A DNA stretch of 64,000 bases from Bacillus marasmi (GTDB taxonomy: Bacteria > Bacillota > Bacilli > Bacillales > Cytobacillaceae). The stretch lies in the NCBI RefSeq assembly GCF_902168435.1, contig NZ_LR656173.1, positions 124,001 to 188,000 on the forward strand, in the 5' to 3' direction. A program made the position numbers and the translations under genes. This document shows positions 12,782 through 18,993 of the stretch, piece by piece (the first letter of the stretch is position 1; the number at the start of each line of letters is the position of its first letter). Below the pieces are notes generated by a model. That model saw only the letters and a list, made by a program, of their open reading frames with translations. It was not told where the DNA came from and made no database searches.

Positions 12782-13921
12782 ATGCAAATGGATCAAAAAT
12801 CAGTATTTGAACAAATGCCTTTCCCTCATTTTATCATTAACCAAAAATACCAAATTCTGTCTTCATCACATTCAGCCAAACATAGTTTCTCAGAAACGAC
12901 ATCATTCATTGATCTTGTGCAATCTTCCCAATGGAACATATTTGAAGAATTTTTAAACGCAAATCACCAAAATCATTATGGCGAACTAAAAATGGTAAAT
13001 AACGAATGCAATATTTTGTCATTTCAGGTTTATAAAGTGGCACAAGCAGATGGAACCTTTCATTTATTTTGCATCCCGATTGAGACTTACTCTGCTGAAG
13101 TAAGTGATTTACTGGATACAGTGGAAGGGAAAATTTCTGACCTAAATAATGAAATTGAAGTAAACAAATATATTTTTGATCAAAAGCTAGCGAAGATGAA
13201 GGATGCAGCAATTCTCTCGGAGCATTTGGCAACAATTGGGCAGTTGGCAGCTGGAATTGCCCATGAGATCCGCAATCCACTTACAACTGTAAAAGGATTT
13301 ATTCAACTTATACAGCCTTATTTAGTAGATATCGGTAAAGAAGATTATGCGATTATTGCCTTAGAGGAAATAGATCGAGCTAATGAAATCATTTATGAAT
13401 TTCTCAATTCTGCAAAGCCGAAGGTTCACAAAAAACAAATCATTCCTTTAGAAAAGCTTGTGAAGGACATCATGATGCTCTACGAAAGTGAAGCCATACT
13501 CCGGAATATAGATATCGAATGGAATTCAAAGGGTGAAACAGCATCCTTGTTTATTGATGCAAAGCAAGTGAAGCAAGTATTAGTAAATCTCATCAAAAAT
13601 GCTATTGAGGCAATTACAGAAAATCAAAGTAATGAAAAAGGAAAGATATGCATTAACACTGAAGCCATTGAAGATAAAGCTGTAATATGGATTGAGGACA
13701 ATGGAATTGGTATGAAGAAAGAAACAGTAGATAATCTTTTTGTACCATTCTATTCAACAAAAGTTGAAGGAACAGGTCTTGGTTTAACGGTTTGTAAAAA
13801 TATCATTGAGGAGCATGGTGGTAATATCATTGTCTCAAGTACTCTTGGTTTAGGTACCTCATTCCGGATAGAATTACCCATTTATAAAAAGGCAAATCAA
13901 AACAGTAATGGTGACATTTAG
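12782..13921 (+). CDS. Sporulation-type sensor histidine kinase (PAS-HisKA-HATPase)
   Basis: About 379 residues. It has no clear transmembrane segment and is probably cytosolic. The N-terminal ~110 residues form a divergent PAS-like sensor (FEQMPFPHFIINQKYQIL). A linking helix is followed by the H-box IGQLAAGIAHEIRNPLTT with the phospho-acceptor His, then the HATPase domain with N-box NLIKNAIEAI, G1 box DNGIGM and G2 box GTGLGLTV. The HEIRNPLT box is typical of Bacillus kinases that feed the Spo0F/Spo0B/Spo0A phosphorelay (KinA-E group). No response regulator is adjacent, which fits an orphan phosphorelay kinase. Three ATGs (12776, 12782, 12788) compete; 12782 has the best spacing from AAGGATGG. 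Confidence 0.8.
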   Translation: MQMDQKSVFEQMPFPHFIINQKYQILSSSHSAKHSFSETTSFIDLVQSSQWNIFEEFLNANHQNHYGELKMVNNECNILSFQVYKVAQADGTFHLFCIPIETYSAEVSDLLDTVEGKISDLNNEIEVNKYIFDQKLAKMKDAAILSEHLATIGQLAAGIAHEIRNPLTTVKGFIQLIQPYLVDIGKEDYAIIALEEIDRANEIIYEFLNSAKPKVHKKQIIPLEKLVKDIMMLYESEAILRNIDIEWNSKGETASLFIDAKQVKQVLVNLIKNAIEAITENQSNEKGKICINTEAIEDKAVIWIEDNGIGMKKETVDNLFVPFYSTKVEGTGLGLTVCKNIIEEHGGNIIVSSTLGLGTSFRIELPIYKKANQNSNGDI

Positions 13922-14011
13922 CACATGAGTCATGAATTTGTCAAAAAATATAGATAATTACCTTCCTTTTTCAGGATACAATATCAGTAACGAATTGAGG
14001 AAGGTGTTACT

Positions 14012-14200
14012 ATGATAAGTTCGAACATACATCAAGAGGAGTTCATATTTTCTACAACGGCAAGTGATGCTAATAGCCCGGTTGATGAATTTATTTTAGA
14101 ACTTTTTGATTACTCTCCCAATCAGTCCTGCGAAGGTACACCAAGAAAAATCATTACAAATTTCGAAGAATTGATTGATTTTTTCGAAACGATTGAATGA
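14012..14200 (+). CDS. Small protein of unknown function, 62 aa
   Basis: A short acidic protein of 62 residues with a good ribosome site (GAGGAAGG before the ATG) and a strong terminator 25 bases after its stop. Near the C-terminus it has a run of acidic and aromatic residues (FEELIDFFETIE). There is no transmembrane segment, signal peptide or motif I recognise. It lies between the sporulation-type kinase and the HesB-like selenoprotein gene, facing the latter. Its own signals suggest a real gene, but no function can be given. Confidence 0.55.
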   Translation: MISSNIHQEEFIFSTTASDANSPVDEFILELFDYSPNQSCEGTPRKIITNFEELIDFFETIE

Positions 14201-14222
14201 AACAAAACTCGTGTAAATGAAT

Positions 14223-14290
14223 AAGGGTTTGATTTCCTTTAACTGCTTGGAATTAGTGCCAAGCGCTCATAAAGGAAATCAAACCTTTTT
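14223..14290. terminator. Large nested bidirectional terminator
   Basis: Perfect 15-bp stem (14226-14240 with 14271-14285). Its 30-nt loop contains a second 6-bp stem (GCTTGG 14245-14250, CCAAGC 14259-14264). T-runs on the plus strand and A-runs on the other side let it serve both the 62-aa gene and the convergent HesB-like gene. Confidence 0.75.
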
Positions 14291-14306
14291 GTTTGGAATA
14301 TAATAT

Positions 14307-14597
14307 TTATAGCTTAAGCAGTTTAAAACGACTTTTGCCCAATACATCTGTTACATAATCCAATTTAGTTTGATTACAATAAATCATATCACGGGGTTGT
14401 AACAAGAAGTCTATGCCTTCTATTGTCACGATTTCATCATTGGTTATAGGCTGCTCTTCCAGAGACAGATTCAACTCTGGACCACCTCAACCAATGCCAA
14501 TACTTAAACGTACGTATAACTGTTCATCATCCATCTTCTTCCCTTTTTCGATTGCTCTTGATATTAAATCATAAGCAGGTCCGGTTATTTGGAACAT
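14307..14597 (-). CDS. HesB/IscA-like selenoprotein, in-frame TGA = Sec37
   Basis: Reading through the TGA at 14487-14489 gives 96 residues from the ATG at 14597 (after AAAGGAGAGAG) to the TAA at 14307. Residue 37 lies in the segment LSIGIGUGGPELNLSL. In the A-type iron-sulfur carrier fold (IscA/HesB) this spot is the first conserved cysteine (GGGCSG in IscA), so selenocysteine replaces a cluster ligand. The C-terminal CxC pair of IscA is absent. The later segment (DEIVTIEGIDFLLQP...LDYV) keeps the family pattern. A perfect 7-bp hairpin begins 5 bases after the TGA. HesB-like selenoproteins are a described group. Sec machinery (selA, selD) sits 10 kb away. A standard gene finder misses this gene. 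Confidence 0.85.
14458..14481 (-). promoter_or_regulatory. SECIS-like hairpin of the HesB-like selenoprotein
   Basis: Minus strand: UCCAGAG (14481-14475), 10-nt loop, CUCUGGA (14464-14458), a perfect 7-bp stem. It starts 5 nt after the Sec UGA, inside the coding sequence, as in bacterial SECIS elements read by SelB. Confidence 0.6.
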
Positions 14598-14748
14598 ATT
14601 ATTGCTCTCTCCTTTTATTGTACTTTATGCTGTTAAAATATTGAGAATAAAGAAATTTTCATGAATAAATTTAATATGTATTATAGTTAGAAGAGATTAT
14701 TTTGTATATTCATTTGCTCAATATCTATTTTTTGACAAGGAGATCAAT

Positions 14749-15912
14749 ATGAAAAAAAACGGAAAAATTCTCATGCTCTTAACTGTCGTTTTGATTGCTA
14801 CGATAGCATATGTTTATTTTGAAAAAGGCCCTAACACACTAACTGATGAAAAAAGTAAACCTGTCTCAGTTGGCACCCATGCATCAAGGACTTCTTCCAA
14901 CGTAAATGCGGATAAAATAATTGTTCAATCTGCGACAATTGGTGCAATTGGAGATATATTAATTCACGATTGGGTTTATCAAGACGCAGCAGTCGACCAA
15001 ACATACGACTTTAAACCAATGCTGACCAATGTTAAGCCATTTATGACTAAACCAGATTATTTAATTGCCAATCAGGAAACCATTCTTGGTGGAGTTGAAA
15101 TGGGTCTTTCGAGTTACCCTACCTTTAATTCACCTCAAGAAGTCGGAGATGCATTTATCGATGCCGGAGTTGATTTCGTTACAACCGCTAACAACCATAG
15201 TCTTGACAAAGGAGAACGAGGTATATTAGCTGAAATCGACTATTTTAATCGAGTTGGGTTGCCCTACGTTGGTGTGTTTAAGGATCCCCAAGACCAACAA
15301 ACCTTGCGTATTATGAATATTAATGGAATAAAAGCGGCTATTCTTTCCTATACATACGGCACTAATGGAATTCCCATTCCAAACGGAAAAGAATACTTAG
15401 TAAACTTAATTGATCAGGATAAAATAAAAGCCGAAATCAAACGAGCAAAACAACAGGCAGATATAGTCATCATGAGCATGCATTGGGGCAACGAATATCA
15501 GAGATTCCCAGCAACCCTTCAAAAGGATCTTGCTCAATTTCTTGTCAACGAAGGTGCAGACATTATTTTTGGTCACCATCCACATGTGCTTCAGCCTATG
15601 GAATGGCTAACTGATCCAGCAGGTCGGAGGGCTTTTGTTATTTATTCATTAGGGAATTTTTTATCAGGTCAAATGCATGATTATAAGGATATTGGCGGTT
15701 TAGCAACGATCGATGTCAAGAAAACCGTCAACACAACAGGAGTCAAAATTGAATTATCTAATCCATCATTTTTACCAACCTATGTATCAAATCAAAAGCT
15801 CCAGAATTATCGTGTTGTACCCCTATCTGACGCTTCAGGGTTTGGTTTGTCTGGTGCTGCAGAGAAAAACGATGAAATTATGGCTCATATGACTCAATGG
15901 TTAAATAAATAA
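14749..15912 (+). CDS. CapA-family calcineurin-like metallophosphatase, exported
   Basis: The protein has 387 residues. An N-terminal signal or anchor (ILMLLTVVLIATIAYVYF) is followed by the CapA fold. Metal-binding motifs of the metallophosphatase superfamily are visible in order: GAIGDILIHD, NQET, TTANNHSLDKG, SMHWGNEYQ and FGHHPHVLQ. The family includes CapA/PgsA of poly-gamma-glutamate synthesis and B. subtilis YwtB, but no capBC genes are nearby, so capsule synthesis should not be assumed. The start is supported by AAGGAGATCAAT before the ATG. It is transcribed away from the HesB-like selenoprotein gene, sharing a 151-bp divergent gap. Confidence 0.85.
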   Translation: MKKNGKILMLLTVVLIATIAYVYFEKGPNTLTDEKSKPVSVGTHASRTSSNVNADKIIVQSATIGAIGDILIHDWVYQDAAVDQTYDFKPMLTNVKPFMTKPDYLIANQETILGGVEMGLSSYPTFNSPQEVGDAFIDAGVDFVTTANNHSLDKGERGILAEIDYFNRVGLPYVGVFKDPQDQQTLRIMNINGIKAAILSYTYGTNGIPIPNGKEYLVNLIDQDKIKAEIKRAKQQADIVIMSMHWGNEYQRFPATLQKDLAQFLVNEGADIIFGHHPHVLQPMEWLTDPAGRRAFVIYSLGNFLSGQMHDYKDIGGLATIDVKKTVNTTGVKIELSNPSFLPTYVSNQKLQNYRVVPLSDASGFGLSGAAEKNDEIMAHMTQWLNK

Positions 15913-16092
15913 TAAGAGTTCACCATTTGAATTAAAAAGTTATTCATGATAAAAAGTAATGACAAATAAATAAATGTTTGGTGGCAGAACTATTACGAAA
16001 TCATGAAATTACTGTGTAAATAGTGAATACTCATCGACTTGTTTGCGGTCCTCTACTATAATGAAAGCATACCGAGGAGAGGAGTTTTCAAT

Positions 16093-16380
16093 ATGAAAAT
16101 CCACATTAGTCACGAGGCAGCACAATGGTATAAAAATGAATTACAGCTAAAAAATGGTGATAATGTTCGTTTTTATGCACGATATGGCGGACATAGCTCA
16201 GTCCAACAAGGTTTTTCCTTAGGTCTATCCACGGATGTTCCTATGGACATCGGTGTGAAAGAAGAAATTGTAGGAATCACTTTCTTCATAGAAGATGGAG
16301 ACCTTTGGTATTTTGACGAAAAGGACTTATATATCGATATTAATCAACAATTTTCCGAGCCGGAATTCCGTATATCCTAG
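16093..16380 (+). CDS. yneR: HesB-like YneR family protein
   Basis: The protein has 95 residues from the ATG at 16093, which follows GAGGAGAGGAG; an in-frame start further upstream (16039) has no ribosome site and does not fit the family. It matches B. subtilis YneR (HesB/YadR/YfhF group): MKIHISHEAAQWYKNEL, then NGDNVRFYARYGG, then GITFFIEDGDLWYFDEKDLYID. The position after RYGG, a cysteine in IscA-type carriers, is His here, so classical cluster binding is doubtful. It lies next to yneQ and yneP as in B. subtilis. Function is unknown. A second, selenium-containing HesB-like gene lies 1.5 kb away. Confidence 0.85.
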   Translation: MKIHISHEAAQWYKNELQLKNGDNVRFYARYGGHSSVQQGFSLGLSTDVPMDIGVKEEIVGITFFIEDGDLWYFDEKDLYIDINQQFSEPEFRIS

Positions 16381-16381
16381 T

Positions 16382-16421
16382 AAAAAAACGAGCAGGCGAA
16401 TAGTCGTCTGCTCGTTTTTTG
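16382..16421. terminator. Terminator between yneR and yneQ
   Basis: AAAACGAGCAG pairs with CTGCTCGTTTT, with T-runs on both strands; the genes converge on it. Confidence 0.85.
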
Positions 16422-16443
16422 TAGTTCAATCTTATCCTAAACT

Positions 16444-16734
16444 TCACCAAATATATTGGTCTAAACCCTCTTTTTTTAATATTTCTATCTGCACTTCACC
16501 AATCAAATCAAAATGTGGATATAGCTTGTTCCTGTTATCAATCCATTCAGGCTTTAAGCCGTATTGGTTTCCCCATTGTATCAACCTATCGAGATTACGA
16601 CATCCTACCTTTGTAACTGTTTTACTATTAGGAAAGCGATCATCAAGCCAGTAATGGGTTATAAAAGCAATTTGTCCAGCAGCCACTTTCCGTTTCCATT
16701 CTAAAAGATCTGCTCGTTTAATGCCAAATGCCAT
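16444..16734 (-). CDS. yneQ: YneQ family protein, function unknown
   Basis: About 96 residues. It matches YneQ of B. subtilis in motif and position: MAFGIKRADLLEWKRKV, AFITHYWLDDRFP, TVTKVGC, then YPHFDLIGE. There is no transmembrane segment or known catalytic motif. Either of two adjacent ATGs (16737, 16734) could be the start; the second is better spaced from GGGAGGAAC. It is the last gene of a yneP-yneQ pair, 14 bases apart. Confidence 0.8.
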   Translation of the reverse strand: MAFGIKRADLLEWKRKVAAGQIAFITHYWLDDRFPNSKTVTKVGCRNLDRLIQWGNQYGLKPEWIDNRNKLYPHFDLIGEVQIEILKKEGLDQYIW

Positions 16735-16748
16735 CACAGTTCCTCCCT

Positions 16749-17186
16749 TTACAACTGGTTGGATTGTGGTTGTTTTTTAGCATTATCGTATGCCCTATGC
16801 CACTCAGGATATTTTCTCTTAATAGATATCGGACGAAACGAATCATGTTTTACACAAACGTGTTTTGATTTACCAGTAACCGACAACTCTAATTGTCCAT
16901 TATAAATTTCATAACCATATGTAACCCGGAATCCATCATATTCCTCTATCCAAGTATGAACTGTCGCAGTTTCACCGTAACGGAGTGGCTTTTTATAGGA
17001 TGCTTCAATATCAATCACTGGGGATATTATTCCATCCTTTTCCATTTCAGCATAATTAAAACCAAGATCTTGAATTAATTTTGTCCTACCTAATTCCATC
17101 CAAACAAGATAATTCGCATGATAAACAACACCCATTTGGTCTGTTTCAGCATAACGAACTTCGATTTCTTTTTTTGAAACAAGCAT
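16749..17186 (-). CDS. yneP: Hot-dog fold acyl-CoA thioesterase, YneP family
   Basis: The protein has 145 residues of the 4-hydroxybenzoyl-CoA thioesterase (YbgC-like) family. The active-site segment is near the N-terminus: VRYAETDQMGVVYHANYLVWMELGR, where the Asp of TDQMG is the family's catalytic residue, followed by SYKKPLRYGE. Such enzymes hydrolyse acyl-CoA thioesters; the substrate is unknown. It shares a short operon with yneQ. The start follows AAAGGAGAG. The order tlp-yneP-yneQ is as in B. subtilis. Confidence 0.88.
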   Translation of the reverse strand: MLVSKKEIEVRYAETDQMGVVYHANYLVWMELGRTKLIQDLGFNYAEMEKDGIISPVIDIEASYKKPLRYGETATVHTWIEEYDGFRVTYGYEIYNGQLELSVTGKSKHVCVKHDSFRPISIKRKYPEWHRAYDNAKKQPQSNQL

Positions 17187-17349
17187 TGATATACTCTCCT
17201 TTAGCTTTTGAAAAACATGGTCTTATCAGTTAGGTATATGAATTTCCCATCTTATTCATTGTACCAATGTACGTAGTAATAACACCAGAGTCATAGTAGT
17301 TTGATTATGTTCACAGTTTATTATTACATACATGGCGTAAATTGACATC

Positions 17350-17386
17350 AAAAAGGACCTATCCTCATTTGGATAGGTCCTTTTTG
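17350..17386 (-). terminator. Terminator after tlp
   Basis: Perfect stem AAAGGACCTATCC with GGATAGGTCCTTT, 6-nt loop, T-run on both strands. The remainder of 17187-17349 shows nothing else. Confidence 0.88.
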
Positions 17387-17398
17387 CGATCCCACTTA

Positions 17399-17620
17399 TT
17401 ATTTCCGATTGCGAGCTTCATCTTTTACTTCTAATCGCATTGAATCGATACTTTCTCGTCGCCGTTCGTTTTTGGCTTCAATTTGCGCTCTTTCTTCTGG
17501 GCTTGCAAATTCTAACGCCTCTTCTGCCTCTTCCATATTTTCGATGGTATGAACAATCATCTCCTGAAGCTTTTCAACATTATCGCTACGATCATCTGGA
17601 TTAGGTCTATTTTGAGCCAT
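17399..17620 (-). CDS. tlp: Small acid-soluble spore protein Tlp
   Basis: The protein has 73 hydrophilic residues and matches Tlp throughout: NRPNPDDRSDNVEKLQEMI, TIENMEEAEE, then RREALDSMR-like RRESIDSMRLEVKDEA. Tlp is made in the forespore and found in the spore core. The start has AGGAGGATGAAGT before the ATG. A perfect 8-bp inverted repeat lies 28-48 bases upstream. It is adjacent to sspN as in B. subtilis, where the two form a sporulation operon; here a terminator follows sspN, so tlp may have its own promoter. Confidence 0.95.
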   Translation of the reverse strand: MAQNRPNPDDRSDNVEKLQEMIVHTIENMEEAEEALEFASPEERAQIEAKNERRRESIDSMRLEVKDEARNRK

Positions 17621-17647
17621 ACTTCATCCTCCTATATCTTTATGCTT

Positions 17648-17668
17648 GTTACAAATTTAGTTTGTAAC
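17648..17668 (-). promoter_or_regulatory. Perfect 8-bp inverted repeat upstream of tlp
   Basis: GTTACAAA, five bases, TTTGTAAC, located 28-48 bases upstream of the tlp start. Possible operator for a forespore regulator; the protein is unknown. Confidence 0.4.
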
Positions 17669-17732
17669 GAATCTTGAAAATAATAAAAGGTAAAGGGTGG
17701 AAATTGATTAAAACGTATGAAAAAAATACAAA

Positions 17733-17757
17733 ATAAAACCCACCAAAATGGCGGGTT
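17733..17757 (-). terminator. Terminator after sspN
   Basis: Minus strand: AACCCGCC pairs with GGTGGGTT (one wobble), 5-nt loop, followed by TTATTTTG. Confidence 0.65.
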
Positions 17758-17774
17758 CATTGTAGAGGATATAT

Positions 17775-17918
17775 TTATTCCCCTTTAGTTTGGATGACTT
17801 GGGCGTGTTTTCCAGATGTATCCTGCATTTGCTTCCCTTTATTGCCTCCAAATCCTCGGGGTTGCGTACCTAGGGTTTCTGGAACAAAAGCCTGACTTCT
17901 TTTTTTCTGCTTGCCCAT
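17775..17918 (-). CDS. sspN: Small acid-soluble spore protein SspN
   Basis: The protein has 47 residues and is too short for ordinary ORF cut-offs. It starts MGKQKKRSQAFVPETLGTQP and continues through FGGNKGKQMQDTSGK to a C-terminal IQTKGE. This matches the SspN pattern of B. subtilis (MGNNKK, VPSHLGTKP, DTSG, QTKGE). The ribosome site GAGGAGGG lies 7 bases before the ATG at 17918. It is made in the developing forespore. It sits between tlp and an FbpB-like gene in the conserved yne region. Confidence 0.92.
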   Translation of the reverse strand: MGKQKKRSQAFVPETLGTQPRGFGGNKGKQMQDTSGKHAQVIQTKGE

Positions 17919-17986
17919 ATTAAATCCCTCCTCATAAATAGCTTACCCATTTATGAAAGGAACATCATTAGGAAATGCATCCAAAT

Positions 17987-18121
17987 CTATTCTGCTTTTT
18001 CCAATCTTTTTGCTTCGATACGATTTTCGATTTTTTCCATCGCATCACGGTCGCTTAATAGCTGACGTTTGTTTTCGGAAACTAACTCGGCAAAGGAGCG
18101 TTTTCTAGGTTTTCTCATCAT
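17987..18121 (-). CDS. FbpB-family small basic protein
   Basis: 44 residues starting at tandem ATGs (18121, 18118) after AAGGAAGGTG; an apparent extension to 18175 has no ribosome site. The sequence MMRKPRKRSFAELVSENKRQ followed by an acidic/basic helix ending EKIENRIEAKRLEK matches the FbpB family (KKRSFEELVxENKxELL). In B. subtilis FbpB is a Fur-controlled co-factor of the FsrA iron-sparing small RNA, but many bacilli carry several paralogues without that role. I see no convincing Fur box upstream, so the iron link is not supported here. Confidence 0.7.
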   Translation of the reverse strand: MMRKPRKRSFAELVSENKRQLLSDRDAMEKIENRIEAKRLEKAE

Positions 18122-18269
18122 ATTCACCTTCCTTATTGTTATTGTATCAGTTATTCTGTCCGGAAACGCTTTCAATTATTACAACTTTTTGAAAATTATT
18201 TTAAGTATTTACTATGTTAATAATCATGAAAACGGAATTGTAAAATAAACAGAATATATCTTGCTTTTT

Positions 18270-18303
18270 ACAAAAAAAAGCTAACCAAACTTGGTTAGCT
18301 TTT
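18270..18303 (-). terminator. Terminator after the ResA-like gene
   Basis: AAAGCTAACCAA pairs with TTGGTTAGCTTT, then a long T-run on the minus strand. Confidence 0.88.
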
Positions 18304-18305
18304 GA

Positions 18306-18815
18306 CTATTTCGTATTTTCTTCCATATCCTCTAGCTTCATTGAACCAGTAATCTTATAATCGATTATTCCTTTTTCGTTTATAAAGAAAGTTGTTGGAA
18401 TGGAGACGATGCCATAATCTTTATTTACTTCATTATTTTCATCTAATAGAATTGGAAATGTTAGTCCATACTCTTTTACGAAGCCTGCAACATCATTCGT
18501 TGTATCCATGTTAACAGCTAATATTTCAACCCGATCTTTGTTACCTTCATAAAATTTTTGCATATCAGGCATTTCTGCTTTACAAGGTGGACACCAAGTT
18601 GCCCAGAAATTTAACATCACTTTTTTACCCTTATAATCAGATAGTTTAACTGTATCTCCAGCTAATGTTTTTAATTCAAAATCTGGCGGGGTATTTCCGA
18701 TCTCAAGACCAACTTTTTGTCCAGATGTATCTTGTTCTTCCTTCCCCATTGCTTGCACCATTGCTACTGCAAATAAGGCTACAATGACTACTGCAGCAAT
18801 TACTTTTTTAATCAT
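18306..18815 (-). CDS. ResA/TlpA-like thiol-disulfide oxidoreductase (YneN position)
   Basis: 169 residues from the ATG at 18815, which follows GAGGAGGAGCAGC; the extension to 18842 is not supported. An N-terminal membrane anchor (IAAVVIVALFAVAMVQA) exposes a thioredoxin fold outside the cell. The active site is WCPPC (C75, C78) in LNFWATWCPPCKAEMP, with the cis-proline in SIPTTFF. Family members reduce disulfides in apocytochrome c (ResA) or spore-cortex proteins (StoA). The position beside citB matches B. subtilis yneN. Exact substrate unknown. Confidence 0.85.
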   Translation of the reverse strand: MIKKVIAAVVIVALFAVAMVQAMGKEEQDTSGQKVGLEIGNTPPDFELKTLAGDTVKLSDYKGKKVMLNFWATWCPPCKAEMPDMQKFYEGNKDRVEILAVNMDTTNDVAGFVKEYGLTFPILLDENNEVNKDYGIVSIPTTFFINEKGIIDYKITGSMKLEDMEENTK

Positions 18816-18956
18816 GCTGCTCCTCCTCAAAATTAATACCATTGAAAATATTTTAACCTAAAAAACTTAATATAACAAAGCTGTCTGCCGATAAAATGTG
18901 ACAAAATTATGAAATACCTACACGGGTATTATTGTTTGTAAAAAAAATAATAATTA

Positions 18957-18985
18957 AGACGTCCGAAAATAAATATCGGACGTCT
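18957..18985 (-). terminator. Terminator after citB
   Basis: Perfect 10-bp stem AGACGTCCGA with TCGGACGTCT, 9-nt loop, followed by a T-rich tract. Confidence 0.85.
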
Positions 18986-18993
18986 CAATACTA

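Noticed and set aside
14307-14597. HesB-like and SelW-like frames as pseudogenes with nonsense mutations
   Set aside because: In both, the TGA falls on a known redox or ligand position, hairpins follow, and selA/selD are present. Chance nonsense mutations would not land there in three genes.
18122-18260. Fur box upstream of the FbpB-like gene
   Set aside because: The best match (TGATTATTAACA) is poor compared with the 7-1-7 consensus.
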